Shown: piece by piece, positions 10,469-21,821 of the stretch
Numbering within the stretch: position 1 is the stretch's first letter
Layout: every line of letters starts with the position of its first letter
Origin: Mantis religiosa
Lineage: Eukaryota; Arthropoda; Insecta; Mantodea; Mantidae
NCBI GenBank assembly: GCA_030765055.1
Contig: JAUKNK010000056.1
Location: 392,501 to 456,500, forward strand
Direction of reading: 5' to 3'
DNA: 64,000 bases
Position numbers and translations under genes: made by a program
Notes under the pieces: generated by a model
What the model was told of the DNA's origin: nothing
The model's database searches: none
The model's input: only the letters and a program-made list of their open reading frames with translations

Positions 10469-10615
10469 CCGGTAGAGGGAGGCCTAAAAGCTGCTGTCAG
10501 CAGATCAAGTACGATCGCAAGCCGATAGGGGATCGTATATAAACTCGCTCCATCAGCGATGCTAATGATGACGTCAAATTTTGCGCGGTAAAACAACAGA
10601 TAAAAATGAACACCG
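10469..10615 (+). repeat. 147-bp repeat module with TATA and CRE motifs, copy 1
   Basis: It starts CCGGTAGAGGGAG and ends AAAAATGAACACCG. Inside are TATATAAA at 10536-10543 and the palindrome TGACGTCA at 10569-10576, then TTTTGCGCGGTAAAA. The same module in the same orientation lies at 63563-63710. The flanks differ, so it is a dispersed unit rather than part of a larger duplication visible here. It could be an LTR or UTR fragment or a small mobile promoter; I do not recognise it. Confidence 0.75.
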
Positions 10616-12559
10616 GTGACTGGTTTTGACTATCTTCATATCCACCCAAGCAAACGCTGAGAGGATCTCATAGTTCTCCACTGTAATAGCCAACAGTAGA
10701 CTCATCAAAGAGGAAGATGTTGGAGGACAGCATCGATTTTCGGTATACAGGCAGAGTGACCTTATCACCGGCTGCCTCCTCTTTTAATGAAATAACCACT
10801 ACCAAAGTTTTCCATAAATATTATCTGCAACATTTCCTACTGGGCACTTCCGGTGTTCAACTGACTACTGTTTACCAATGAGTTGACCCATCCTAGAGCT
10901 AGGTAATATACCATCCTAGGCCTGTTTAGGTTTCTTAGCGATTATTATTCCAGAAGACGCCCCTTTGGTTACATCGGGTGTTCTGCATGGCTTCTACATA
11001 ATATCGGAGCAGCTTCTGACAGCAGCTAAAGCTGAGCTCCGCACGGCGCTGATTGGTTCCTAAAGCACAACACAGATTTAGGGTGCATAGGATGTGCATC
11101 ATGATTTCCAGACATCGAGGAGGGGTGTACTGCTTCGTGTGCCTTCTACACACCTAAAACTGAATATCTTCTTCCTAATTAGGTATACACTTTTTCCTTA
11201 CTTGTAGTAAAATCTTAGTGAGATTAATGACGCAGACCCTATCACCTAGGAACACTGAGACGACATATAACCTGATATCAGAAAGACACTAACACAAACA
11301 AACGAATAAATGTAAATAAATGACGTATACCAGAACAGACATATGTCATAATGCTAGCACATACTCCGGAGACCGCCACAGTGACAAGGCCACTCTGCGA
11401 GGGTCAGTAAACTCCATTTGCAATCCCTGTAAACAAACAACTCTACTCTATTGTCTGTTTTGCCCTCAAGACAAATTTGGTGCCTCTCGGTCGGAAACCA
11501 ACCCATTGTTAAAATCCCATACGTGCTTCTGACAATAAGCTACAGGATTTTGACCGACGTGCAGAACGCATGCTTTCGCATAAATTTTTGCATGCGGACC
11601 GTTAGAGATAGCGTCTCTGATGTCATGCCGAAACTGGAAATTCTGAACACTGATCTCAAGTGGGGATAGTTCCCAGTCAATAGAAAATTGATATTTGTTA
11701 ATGTGATTTTGCAAGCTTCGAGAAATACCTAGAGTGGGGGTAATTCAAAGTGATGGCGGAAAGTAGGATTTTCTAGTAAGGGCACTTCGGTCCTGAGTTC
11801 TACATGAGACGGACGCGCATTTGGCGCCGCCTAACAAGTACACTTCCGCGACATACACAGAGACAAAGTGCAATATCTGACAGTCTCTCCAGTGAGAGTT
11901 AGCACAAAGAGTAATATATAGGGAAGACGATAAATATATCCAATTGGACTACGCAGTGCTACTGCCTCCGCGCTTCACATCACAATATTGACAGTGACGC
12001 TAAACACAGCAACCACACCGACGACGACTTTACGGTGGCGAGCGAAGGAGCCTAAGGATAACAATAAACTTCTGTCTACCAGATTCGAGGTGTCATCGTT
12101 CAACCCATAACCAGTCAGGACGCACCAACTCCTGAAGTACAGATAAGAGTTCTCATGCGGAAGCTATTAGTCACCTCAAACCGATTACAATCTCCCTTTC
12201 CTTAACCTCCACAGGCCACCAATTTTAATTGTGAGGCGTTGAGCACAAGGGAGAGCTCGAAGTGGTTCCCTACGGGCCGGACCGCCTCATTGGGCACGTA
12301 GCAACAACATTCAGGGTGAACCCAGTCTACCAACAGTTATGGACGGACGGAGGTATTATGCTAAATTTTATGGATTTCATTTATACTGTAGCAAATAACC
12401 TGTGTAATCTGCTGCAATCACATGACTTTTTCTACTTTCTAGAAACTATTTTTAAAAATACTTACTTCTCAAACTACTTCACGTTTATCAAGATAAACAT
12501 TTGCAGAAAGTATTTTATTGATAAGTTTTCTTAGCTTAAGGAGAAATATGTGAATGCAG
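10616..12559. other. No gene recognised; possible LTR-like segment within
   Basis: No coding motif was found on either strand. The part from about 11740 to 12180 is less AT-rich than its surroundings and holds an ATATATAGGG box followed about 150 bases on by AATAAA, an arrangement seen in LTRs, but no matching second copy or clear TG...CA boundary is visible in the window. The rest is unremarkable. Confidence 0.3.
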
Positions 12560-12710
12560 TAGACTTTAGGCGATACTGAAAATGTTTTGAGAGCTAGCAG
12601 CTTTGTGGTGGTTTTGAAATGACACTTTCCTTGCATAGTCAAGTGATAAAAAGTGAATAACGACTCCCCGTTTTAGAACAAAGTATAAGCATTATAACAT
12701 TTAGACAGAT
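12560..12710 (-). repeat. AT-rich relict repeat, copy 1
   Basis: Read on the minus strand it contains AATGCTTATACTTTGTTCT, then GACTATGCAAGGAAAG and, further on, GCTCTCAAAACATTTTC. This follows the same order as the copies at 33.4, 38.5, 42.7, 43.0, 48.8, 49.0 and 51.0 kb. It is strongly diverged. Confidence 0.45.
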
Positions 12711-13609
12711 AACAAGGAATATTTCGGAAACTATTCACATAGATCTTTTTGTGGAAATATTTTTTTTTCTGTTTAGGATACCTCCAGTAAAACTTTAATG
12801 TCGAATTTTGAGGTGTAATGCAGGATCTTCTCTACATACTATGTACGGGTAAAGAAAGTAAAAAACGAATGAATTCCCATTTGAAGACAGGATAACTATC
12901 TTAAAATTAAAACAAGTAGCAAGGAATATTTTAGAAACGGATCGTCCAAAAAATATCATGTCACATAAATTATGCGTTTTAACAGATCTACATTAATGTG
13001 TGTTAAAACTATGTCTATCTCTTACGATTTTGTTAACGTCATCCAGATTAGAGAGGACTTCTAAGGGCATTTCCAGAAAATTCAAGATATAATTCCATTT
13101 GTTATAAATATTATACATATTATTTTGATCAACATTGTTAGAGCTAGTTTTGGTTAAATCAAGATTGTCGACCAATTTTCCATGAGATGGGCGGTCTACG
13201 TAGGTACTTTTCTTTAAAACCTTCTTGTGGCATCCTTGGAAGGAGCTGAACTAATACCAAGTTTGGTATTTAACAGTATTATTGTTTTTGAGTTCCGCTA
13301 TTCACACACAGAGATACAAACTCGCTCAGGTAAATCTCAACTTTTTCACTTTTTGATTCAGGGGGTCTCAAAATATGCAATTCTGGTGAAATATTGTATT
13401 GAGTTTTCGAGTGGAAAGCAATATGTGTCCTACTTAGTACATACACGTCGTGAAGAATGTAAAAAGGAGAATAATTGATAAAAAATCATAAATATGGATA
13501 CTTATTAATACAAGCAAATCTTATACTGTATGTAATTTTCAAAGTGAAAGAGGGAGATCTCAGAAGTCTTCCAAAACCAAATTAGTTGTAGAGAAAACGA
13601 AGGAGGCAT
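12711..13609. other. AT-rich DNA, no gene seen
   Basis: Only short frames with no recognisable motif are present. Parts near 12820-12960 look like further decayed sequence of the neighbouring relict repeat, but I could not fix boundaries. Confidence 0.5.
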
Positions 13610-13745
13610 TGTGTAGGAGCACCCATATGCCGTGCGAAGGATCCTTGGTTCTATTCCTGGTTGGGTGTTGTGCTTACTCTCAACAGAATCTGGAAGTGTG
13701 AATATGCTGTGATGTTATGATCACAACCCAACCTCCCAAAATCCA
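13610..13745 (+). repeat. tRNA-derived SINE, decayed
   Basis: A box-B-like GGTTCTATTCC follows a weak box A region. Downstream lies TCTGGAAGTGTGAATATGC, which resembles GTCTGGAAGTATGAGTGAG in the better-preserved SINE at 20694-20980. It is probably an old member of that family. Confidence 0.45.
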
Positions 13746-14084
13746 ATAAGAATAGTTTGAAAGATAAAATCTCGCAGTTAAATTTTTTGTATAAATGGAA
13801 TATTAGAAACAGCACTAAGTCAGATACAGTGTTATAATTTTAAAATAGTCTTTACTTGTATTTTCGTTTGTCAGCACATTCATTTTTTTATTTCAACCTT
13901 GTTTATAGTCTCTAACTACATGGTCGTATTGCGCCATTTCACAATGTAATTGTATAATATCTATGTTAACACAATAATACATCCTGATACAATGTTCAAC
14001 AATGTATATGAATATAACATTGTCTTAATATATAACACTAAATATAACCTTGGTATAATTTATAACATTCAAGGTTCTAACGCT
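13746..14084. other. AT-rich DNA, no gene seen
   Basis: There is no coding or repeat motif apart from several loosely similar TATAACAYT words around 13975-14060. Confidence 0.5.
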
Positions 14085-14250
14085 TTCACGGCCGGTGCCA
14101 ATACTAGTTGAAGTATATTCCGGGCTTGTAGGCCGTGGTCTACCGGGCTCTTTCTTCTTCTTCCCAGACGTTTCGTCTGCAACTACGGCAGACATCCTTA
14201 GTGGTAGTGGCGAGATCGAAGTACTCTACTGGGTATTTCAACAGCGACTG
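14085..14250 (-). ncRNA. Hammerhead-ribozyme-like motif in a retroelement remnant
   Basis: On the minus strand CTAAGGA precedes a hairpin GTCTGCCGTAGTTGCAGAC (six-base stem, 14175-14193), which is followed at once by GAAACGTC. Hammerhead ribozymes have CUGANGA, stem II, then GAAA. Here the first core differs at one position (A for G at the third base) and the second is exact. Penelope-like and related insect retroelements are known to carry small hammerheads. Stems I and III were not resolved, and the core change would be expected to weaken or abolish cleavage. It could be a chance resemblance within an LTR or UTR. Confidence 0.35.
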
Positions 14251-14779
14251 TGCTGTTTGCTTTTTTTTTTAGTTTTTTTTAATAGGGGCGGCCCCACACC
14301 CGCCGCCCCCGGTGACGATCGTCTCCGCCTTGAAGAGGCTTCATCGTCTCCCCATGCACATGCAGTTAGTGAAGCTAAACGTGCAGCATGCAGGGGATGA
14401 ATTTTTGTTAGTTTCATGCTAGGTGTGTTCGGGTTCCGCAGAAGTACCCCGGTTAGTAACGGTTGTGTGATTGCTGGCACCCAAAGGATGCGAGCGCGTC
14501 AAGGGTATGTCCAGGGGTTCATGCATTGCCGGGGCCCTGCATGAATCGCTGGGTGTCAGTGCATGCAGTGTGTGTTAGTGTAAATGCTAATAGGGTGATA
14601 TAAGTGGAGGTGGGTTAGGTTAATGTTGATTAGGGAGTTCTATGCCGCGTATTGTTATACAGCTTAAACGTATGTACAATGTGGGGACAGAGGTCGACAG
14701 AAGTTATCGTTCTTTGGTCCTGGTGGCATCTTGGTGTATGGCGGGTCCTGTAAAGACCAGAAGTTGCAGAGGTTGTGGA

Positions 14780-16783
14780 CTAAGGAATGGCTTGGGTTAC
14801 CCTGGCTAGGTGTACGCGTGCGTCAATGGCATTGACGTTTTCTGTGAGTGTTCTTTCGAAGAGGTATAGGGGACGTTTGTACTTTCCGGGAATGTCAGCA
14901 TAAGAGCCGAGGCTGCTGATGAGTGGGTTCGAGTTGGGGGGTAGTTTGTCATACATGTCGGCGGCTAATTTCTTTATGAACTGCTCTACAGTGTGGATCC
15001 TTAGCTCAGAGTGTAGTCTGGTTTCGGGGGCTGTGCGAGGTACTTTGGCAATGTGGCGGAGAATTCTGTTCTGTAGTTGCTGGAGTCGGGTGATATATGA
15101 GGGGGCTGCGTAGCCCCAGACAGGGGCTGCATACGTGTTTATGGGTCGTATAAGTGTTTTGTAAATGGTAAGTCCAGCACGTAATTGTAGGCTGTTGTTG
15201 TGGTTTAGTAGAGGGTATAGTTTACGGAACTGTGCGGCTGCCTTGTTTCGTGCTGTACGGATGTGGTGTTGCCAGTAAAGTCCCTGGTCGAGCGTGAGTC
15301 CTAGGTATACTATTGTGGGTTGCCAATGGATGTTTTTACCGAACATGGTTAGTGGTGGGAGCTGATGAGCGGGGTGCCTGTGGGATTTCCTACGAGTTGA
15401 AGATGGTGGCTTGAGTTTTGGCGGGGTTGACCTTGATGCGCCAGTTAGTAAGCCAAGGCGTGAGGGTGTACAAGGTTCTCTGAAGGTATCGGTGGATCAA
15501 TTGGGGCTTGGCCGAGTGGACCATGTAGGCGGTGTCATCGGCGTATAGTAGTTTGATGGTGTATGGGGAGCTGGGTATGTCATTCATGTATAGGCTAAAG
15601 AGTACGGGCCCAATCAAGCTACCTTGGGGGACTCCTGCATGAATTGCTGGTTGAGGGCTGCGGAGGTGGCGGTTTGGAGGAAGTGGTTTTGCCTGCGGTA
15701 ATGGTCGAGGTCGGCTGGATGGCGGGATCTTTGCCACTTGCGGCGGGCCTGATTGCGTAGGCGCCTTAGTTGCTGTATGTCGGCTGGTAAAGATTGGTGG
15801 TGGGGGCGTGCCTGTATGAAGGGGACTGATTCAGTTATGCCGTGTTTTATGGCGGTCTCGAGGGTGCTGACCGCTCGTTCTAAGTCTGCAAGGGAAACCA
15901 GGTTAGGTTCGTCCAGTTGTGAAGTGATTGTTTCTTGGAATCGGTCCCAATTTGCTTTGTTATAATTATGGCGTAGCGGTGGTTGGCTTGAAGTAAGGGA
16001 TCCTTGGAGGGTGATTAGCACTGGAAGGTGGTCTGAGCTGAGGTCGTTGATGACCTTTAGCGAGGTTCGAAGTGTGAGGTTGCGGATGAGGGCTAGGTCA
16101 AGAATACTGGGGGAAGCGTTACGGCGGGGGGTATGTACGTAGGGGTTTCGGGCGGGCAGATGATGATAGTCGGAGTTGTTTTCATGGGCCAGGAGCTTAG
16201 TGCCTGCTGTGTTGTTGGTGTCGCAGTTCCAAATGGTGTGCCTAGCGTTAAAGTCGCCAGCGATCAGTAACCGGTGGTCCAGTTGGAGAAGAGAGTCTAG
16301 GTCTGAGGGTTCTAAGTCATCAGGAGGGTTGTATACTGCTATGATCGTTGCATTAAGGTTGTTTAAGTTGACGCGAAGGGCAGTGGCTTCAATGCGCGTG
16401 AGTGGGGGTGTCTGTACCTGGTGATGGGCTATTTGGGACCTGATAACTATGGCGGTGCCTCCGCCTCGGCCGATGCGATCGGTGCGGTAAACAACATACC
16501 CTGGGATTTTGAAGCGGTGAGATTGCTGTAGGTGCGTTTCGCTGAGGAGGGCTCTGTCAATGCTGTGTGCGTGGAGGAATTCTGTGAGTTCGGACTTCCG
16601 TCGACGTACCCCGTTCGCATTCCAAGTCATTAACCTTATCTTGCCATTGTCCATTTTTTTAAGTTGAGATGTCACGAGTGGTGGTGTAATCACAGGTTTT
16701 TTAGCGACGGCGCCAGGATTCCTCAGATAGGAGGGAGAATCCTGGCGCTGTGAATAGCGCCAGGAAGTCCCCATGTTCCTCAA
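14780..16783 (-). pseudogene. Jockey-like LINE ORF2: endonuclease and partial reverse transcriptase
   Basis: The endonuclease domain is well preserved: LMTWNANGVRRRKSEL, ALLSETHL, GRGGGTAIVI, IIAVYNPP, LLIAGDFNARH, SILDLALI and LSSDHLPVLI all read in one frame from 16783 to about 15660. The frame then jumps directly into RT motif 4 (HAGVPQGSLIGPVLFSLYM) and the catalytic LLYADDTAYMV (YADD) in another frame. About 200 or more residues of the N-terminal RT (fingers, and the palm motif with the first catalytic Asp) are missing between them. A second shift lies near 15400, and the C-terminal domain (IVYLGLTLDQGLYW ... KTLIRPINTYAAPVWG) ends at 14780. The product would be inactive. The size of the missing part is inferred from the family. 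Confidence 0.85.
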
Positions 16784-16861
16784 TTATCTGTGGGGTATCA
16801 AGGGGCCATGCGAGAAGAGAACGGAGAAAGGCAAGGGCCTGCTCCCGGACCATGTGCAATG

Positions 16862-18220
16862 TCACTGTTTTGTCTGCGATAGCCTTACGTAAGGGCTTAA
16901 GCAGGGGTTGGTGCGGGAGAGCAGCATGAGGTGGGACAGAGTGGAAGGTGCTATTGGGACATATACTGGGGGGATCCTGAAGGGAGCCGCCACAGGGGCA
17001 GGGGAGTTTAAGGGCACCGGGGGGGGCGGGAAGGAAGGGGGCGCCACTGGGGTCGTTGAGGACCGAAAGCGGAACACTTCAGGCTGGTGTGCAGTCATAG
17101 AGCTGGGGGCTGGGTAGCGGAGTTGCTGAGGGCGTGGTCGTAGGGGTGACCGGTCTGCGGCATTATCTCGGAGGACAGCCAGCTGTCGCCGGTACTCAGG
17201 GCAGGCTCTCCAGCGGGCGCCATGTCCTCGCATCTTGCAGAGTAGGCAATAGCGGTCTGGCGGCGGGAGATGGCAGGTAGATGATGAGTGCGGGCCCGCG
17301 CATTTGGGGCAGGTCTCATGGGGTGCCCGGCACTCAGTAGCTTTGTGTCCCAGCCTCTGGCACCGGTTGCACTGCACAGGGTACGTTGGGGGCCTAAAGT
17401 CCTCCACCTGGACCCTGCAGTGCAGCAACTCGTCCAGCGCCAGCAGCCGGGAGCGTTCTTCATCGGAGCGGACCTCCACTTTGTACATGGGTAGTGGTGT
17501 CCGCTGTCGGTCGAAACGTCGCAACTGCGGAACACTTTCGGCGTGGATGTCCATGTCCCGGAGCAGAGACCGGATGCTATCCTCGACCCCATTCATAATA
17601 ATATGTTTGATTAATAGCCGGTGGGTGCGGCTGGTACCAGTGGCCGTCATGTTAAATGCAACCTCGTGGGTCTCCAGGTACCGCACCAGGTGCGCGTAGT
17701 CGCGTGGGTTCCTTGTACGGACGAGGAAGTCTCCACTTACTGGAGCGTTTTTAATATTATACCCTGCGTTTGGGAACTCGGTGTCAAATGTTGTCAGTAG
17801 TGTGTGGAGGTTCGATGCGTGAGCTCGGGAAATGTAGATAGGGGGCTGCAAGGTGGTTGCTACTGCTGCGGCGTAACTGGCCGGGCCAGCAACCCCGCTT
17901 GTCGACGGCCGGACTTCCCCCGAGGGAGGGGCCATAGCCCTCGCTGCAAGCCGAGGGTCGCCACCGCGGGCAGAAGCAGCTGGTGCGGGAGATTGAGTAG
18001 GCTGTGTGGCTGTGCGAGGCACAGGAGGTGGTGCAGGGGAAGGAAGAGGGGAAAGTGGCCGGAAGTTCAAAGTTGGTTGTTCAGTGGGAAGAGGCAGCAG
18101 AGAGTCGACAGAAGAGAAGGAGGCGTTTGGAGTGGAAGGGCCAGAGGTTGGCTCGGAGATCTCGGGAGAGGGAGATCATTGGGCTCCAGGCGTGGTCTTG
18201 CTGCGTGTGGCAGGGGTCAT
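16862..18220 (-). pseudogene. Jockey-like LINE ORF1 (gag-like nucleic-acid-binding protein)
   Basis: I place the start at the ATG at 18218-18220 because the next 14 codons and everything after the single in-frame TGA (18176-18178) read on without a break to a stop at 16862. The N-terminal third is proline- and serine-rich. A middle RRM-like region (NMTATGTSRTHRLLIKHI...) is followed by three zinc knuckles: CNRCQRLGHKATEC, CPKCAGPHSSSTC and CLLCKMRGHGARWRAC. The C-terminal tail is again proline-rich. Such proteins coat LINE RNA and chaperone nucleic acids. One nonsense codon is the only disruption seen, so this ORF is close to intact. ORF2 begins about 80-200 bases downstream. Confidence 0.8.
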
Positions 18221-18682
18221 CGTAGGCGCGTAGGGTCGCAAAAGACACAGAGCAAGAGGAAGGACTCAGGACGTGCTTAATGCTGGTTACCGCTCTATGG
18301 AGCACGCCTGAGTAGAAGCCTATAGGGGGATAGTTAGAGGAAGTACAGAAGAAGAGAAAAGAGGTAGTCTTCGGACTGCTAATAAGCGTGAAGAGCAGCG
18401 GGCCGAGCACCGTGGGTGCGCCGTTACTCGTAACTAGTACGAGGGCTTTGGCCTTCCTCCTCGTCCGTCAGCCTACAGTGGCTTTCAGCGGAAAGCGTGT
18501 GAAGCTGTCGTTCGCCAGCGGGAGCCTGGGCCGTGCTAGCAGGGCGCAGGGCGTATCGCAGAACACTGGCTGCACTGGAGGCTCTTCACGTGTTCTGCGC
18601 AGGCGTCCTTCTGAAGATCCGTTCCCCTCGAAGTCCGGAGAGTAAGTGGCGATGATGGTGCTGTTTGCACCGTGGACCGCGG

Positions 18683-18784
18683 TATTTATACAAGTGGCTG
18701 GAGGGGTCTGCTGTGATTGGTCCGGGTGGACGGTGGGCTCGATTGGTGTGGGCGGAGTGTTGCGTTCTGTTGGTGTCTGATTGG
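18683..18784 (-). promoter_or_regulatory. TATA box with three upstream CCAAT boxes at the LINE 5' end
   Basis: On the minus strand TATAAATA lies at 18690-18683, preceded by CCAAT at 18720-18716, 18746-18742 and 18784-18780. The arrangement looks like a conventional Pol II promoter directing transcription toward ORF1, with a start expected near 18655. Jockey-type LINEs usually use internal promoters without TATA, so the promoter could be part of an unusual 5' UTR or belong to flanking DNA. Confidence 0.45.
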
Positions 18785-20693
18785 TTTGAGTGAGGTTCTT
18801 CGTTTAGAACATTGTTTGGTAGGTTTACAATTAAGTGGAATATTAAGAACAGTACAATATTGAGAACAATAGTGATGCACTAAAATTACAACTTAAATAA
18901 TGAAGCGTATTTTGTAAATTGTAGAATGTTACTGATCATTTAAGGATCATTAAGTAAAGTAGACTCATCAGATGGAAGTTTGTTCTTCGTCCGCTACTTT
19001 GTGTCTTTGGTATATTTAGTGAGGATATGTACAGTTTCTAAAGCTGTCTGACACATCTCACATACGGGGATTGGATCCTTGGATATGTGTGAATGCGTGA
19101 TTCTGCAATGACCAATTCTTAGTCTAGTTAAATCAACTTGTTCTATCATTTCAGTTGTTTAAGAGGAGGTCTTAATATTCCGTTAGTCATTATATCATGC
19201 AGTTTGCTGTTTGAGTAGTTATACCACTGATTGCTTCCAGTTTCCTCTGATGTAATTTTTAATATAGACAATATAATCTTGGTAAGTTATGCCTGAAATT
19301 GTTTCATTTGGTGGTAAACCGGTTGCTTCGCGGGCAGCTGTATCTGCTCGTTCATTGCCATTAATTTCTCTATACGATGGCATCCACAAAATGTTAATCT
19401 GTTTGCCTGAGTTGATAGCTTCATTGGATAAGGTTTGTATTTCTTGAACCAATGCATTTTTTATCCTTAATGGTTAGAATTGCACTCACTGAGTCAGTAA
19501 TTATAAAAAAGAAGTTAGGATTTTGGGATCCTAAAATGAATTCCAAACTTTCTTTTATGGCGAATAACTCACATGAGAACATAGAGAAATGGTCAGGTAG
19601 TTTGTGTAATACTGAGTGTTTTAGAATCTTAACTTCAATACTATTACCCCCCATACAGATCTTATGATCCTCTGTGATTTCTTTCTTTTTAGAGAACACT
19701 ATGCATTTTGATCTTTTTGTGAAAACTTGAATCCGGTTAAATCTGACCATTCCTGTTATGTATTCATTGTAGTTTGAAGAACTTCTTGGGTAGCGGTTAG
19801 ACTTTTTCCCTTGCAGTAGATTGTTAAATCATCCGCAAATAAATTAGCTTTGACCGGCAGCTTTATATGAGATGTAATGCCATTGATAGCTACAAGGAAA
19901 AGCAAAACACTGAGCGAAGATCCTTAAGGTACTCCATTTTGAATATCCTGAATTTCAGAGTAAGTTCTATTGGCCAGCAGTTGAAATTGTTTTCCTTTTA
20001 GGAAATCGCTCACACACATAAGTATTTTTCCATTGATCTGGTTTTGAGATAGAATTTTTAAGACTCTTTTATTCCAAACCCTGTCGTACGCTTTTTCGAT
20101 ATCTAAACTGATTATTACACAGTACTGAGAAATTTTTTAAACCTTCTATTATTTCTTTTTCAGTAGTAATGAGACTATCCATTGTTGAATGCCCTTGTCG
20201 AAATCCATGTTGATCTTTGTTAAAGAAGTTTTTTGTTTCAAGGATCCATCGAAGTCGTTTACTCTTTAATTTTTCTAATATTATACTCAAAGTACAAATT
20301 ACGGTACTTGGACTATAGCTTTCTGGTTTAGAAGGGTCAACATTAGGTTTAACAATGGAAATTGCCGTTGCTTTTCTCCAAAAAGTAGGAAATACTTTGC
20401 TATTCCATATAAAATTGTATACGTCTTGTAAGTATAGAATACCATTGTTTGGAAGATGTTTGATCATCTCATAAGGTATTCCATCACGCTCACAAGATTT
20501 AGATTTAGATTCACTTAGTGTATCCGTATTTTCTTCTAGTGTTATTTCACTCTCATATTCCTGTCAGTCAGCGGAGGAGGGGAGATCCATATTCATGGCT
20601 TCACTTTCAATTCTTTGCTTAAATTTAAGGAATTTGGGATTGTAATTTGAATTACTGGAAATGACCACAAATGTATCACTTAAATAGTCCGAT

Positions 20694-20948
20694 TCAGTCG
20701 GCAGAGCACCTGCCTACCGTGCTAGGAGTCCCGGGTTCGATTCCCGGCGGTGGGGGTGGGGATTTTTCTCCGACCAAGATAATTCCCCATCTTCCCCAGA
20801 GTCTGGAAGTATGAGTGAGAGTGTGAATGTGTGCGTGATGTAATGATTAAAAACAAAAAAGGTAACGAGTTAACACCTTCTGTATGTTCCAAAGGAGAAC
20901 GGCCGCCGATATGACCATAGTAGTTAAAGGCGGGGTATAAATGGAACA

Positions 20949-20980
<32 letters not shown>
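20694..20980 (+). mobile_element. tRNA-derived SINE with poly-A tail
   Basis: The head contains GGCAGAGCACCTGCCTACC (box A region) and GGTTCGATTCC (box B), so it is a tRNA-derived Pol III unit. The body ends in about 28 A residues (20953-20980). TCCGAT lies on both sides (20688-20693 and 20981-20986), a short target duplication. It sits inside the dead I-like LINE and is therefore younger. The long pure A tail also suggests a recent insertion. Confidence 0.85.
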
Positions 20981-20983
<3 letters not shown>

Positions 20984-21388
20984 GATATTTTTTAATATCA
21001 CTCACCATCTTATCTGATATTTTATTTCGTAGGAATGGTATCGTAGATGATTTGTTGGATTCATTTATTTTACTAATTTTTTCCAATTTTTTTCTAGAGG
21101 TGCTTGACGATTCAATGAGGATACAAAATCTAACTATGACTTCTATTTGCTTTCTTTTATTGATCTGCGTGCCAAAGTTGGCAATTTTTTATACTGAAGT
21201 TTATTTACAGTAGATGGGTGTTTTTAAAATCTAAAATATGCTTTATTTTTGTTCCTATTCTATTTTTACATTTATAGTTCCACTATGGAACCCTTCGTTT
21301 GTGAAACAGGCCTGTGCATGTTTTTTGGGATGGTGATGTTAGCGACTGCTATTATCATTTCTGTAAAATGTTTGACAATATTGTTGAT

Positions 21389-21821
21389 TAATTGTTCTTT
21401 CACACTGGCCGTGTGTAGGCTAAATTGTGGAAACGTAGAGTCAGACTGAAAAATTCAATGCCATAGCCGGGATTTGAACCACGGATCTTCTGGTTTTCGC
21501 CCAGCTGCTCTGCCATTGAGCTTACACACGGCTGATGTGAAAGAACAATTAATTTCCATTAATTGACCTCATATTGGTTAACTATAAAGCCCGGGCCTTA
21601 AAGTACTTACTTGTAAGTCGCCATTAAGGTAGTTGTCTCATGTGTTTATGAGAACTCCTAAGTGGTTTACCGGGAAAATACGATTCAGTTGGAGAAATTA
21701 AGGTCATATCGGTCCGTTGGCCATAGTAGCTCAATGGCAGAGGGGCTGGATGGAAACCAGAATATCTGTGGTTCAAATCCCGGCTATGGCATTGGATGTT
21801 TCAGTCTGACTCTACGTTTCC
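21389..21821. mobile_element. Foldback element with two inverted tRNA-like arms
   Basis: The 14-base sequence ACAATATTGTTGAT lies on both sides (21375-21388 and 21822-21835), so the 433 bases between are an insertion. Inside, about 21426-21527 and 21725-21828 are inverted copies of a tRNA-like unit reading GCCATAGTAGCTCAATGGC ... GGTTCAAATCC ... CTATGGC. A second, smaller inverted pair (ATTAATTGTTCTTTCACA... at about 21387-21421 and its reverse at 21519-21554) is nested around the left unit. Acceptor stems pair perfectly (GCCATAG/CTATGGC) but the T stems pair poorly, so these are tRNA-derived rather than functional tRNAs. Confidence 0.7.

Larger units (their letters stand above)
14261..18784 (-). 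mobile_element. Jockey-like LINE, nearly full length but internally deleted
   Basis: On the minus strand this holds, in order, a GC-rich 5' region with TATA and CCAAT boxes (18640-18784), ORF1 with three zinc knuckles, ORF2 with endonuclease and a partial reverse transcriptase, a 3' UTR (14283-14779) and a tail seen as T runs at 14261-14282. The absence of RNase H after the RT and the YLGLTLD and KTLIRPINTYAAPVWG motifs fit the Jockey group. It is markedly more GC-rich than its surroundings and its frames are largely intact, so it arrived more recently than most elements in the window. Confidence 0.85.

Noticed and set aside
11740..12180. Solo LTR
   Set aside because: A TATA-like box and AATAAA are present, but no TG...CA boundary with target duplication and no second copy in the window could be found.
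12262..12534. 90-codon frame beginning VPYGPDRLIGHVATTF as a retrotransposon protein end
   Set aside because: The first 35 residues look protein-like, but no family motif could be matched and the rest is AT-rich translation.
16862..18280. Plus-strand frames opposite the LINE ORFs, e.g. 17804-18280
   Set aside because: They are shadows of ORF1 and its 5' UTR, caused by GC-rich composition. The minus strand has zinc knuckles and a coherent element structure.
21440..21800. Two functional tRNA genes in opposite orientation
   Set aside because: Acceptor stems pair well, but the T stems do not pair and the putative anticodon arm (loop ATGGAAA) would suit Ser, which needs a long variable arm that is absent. 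They lie in an inserted repeat.
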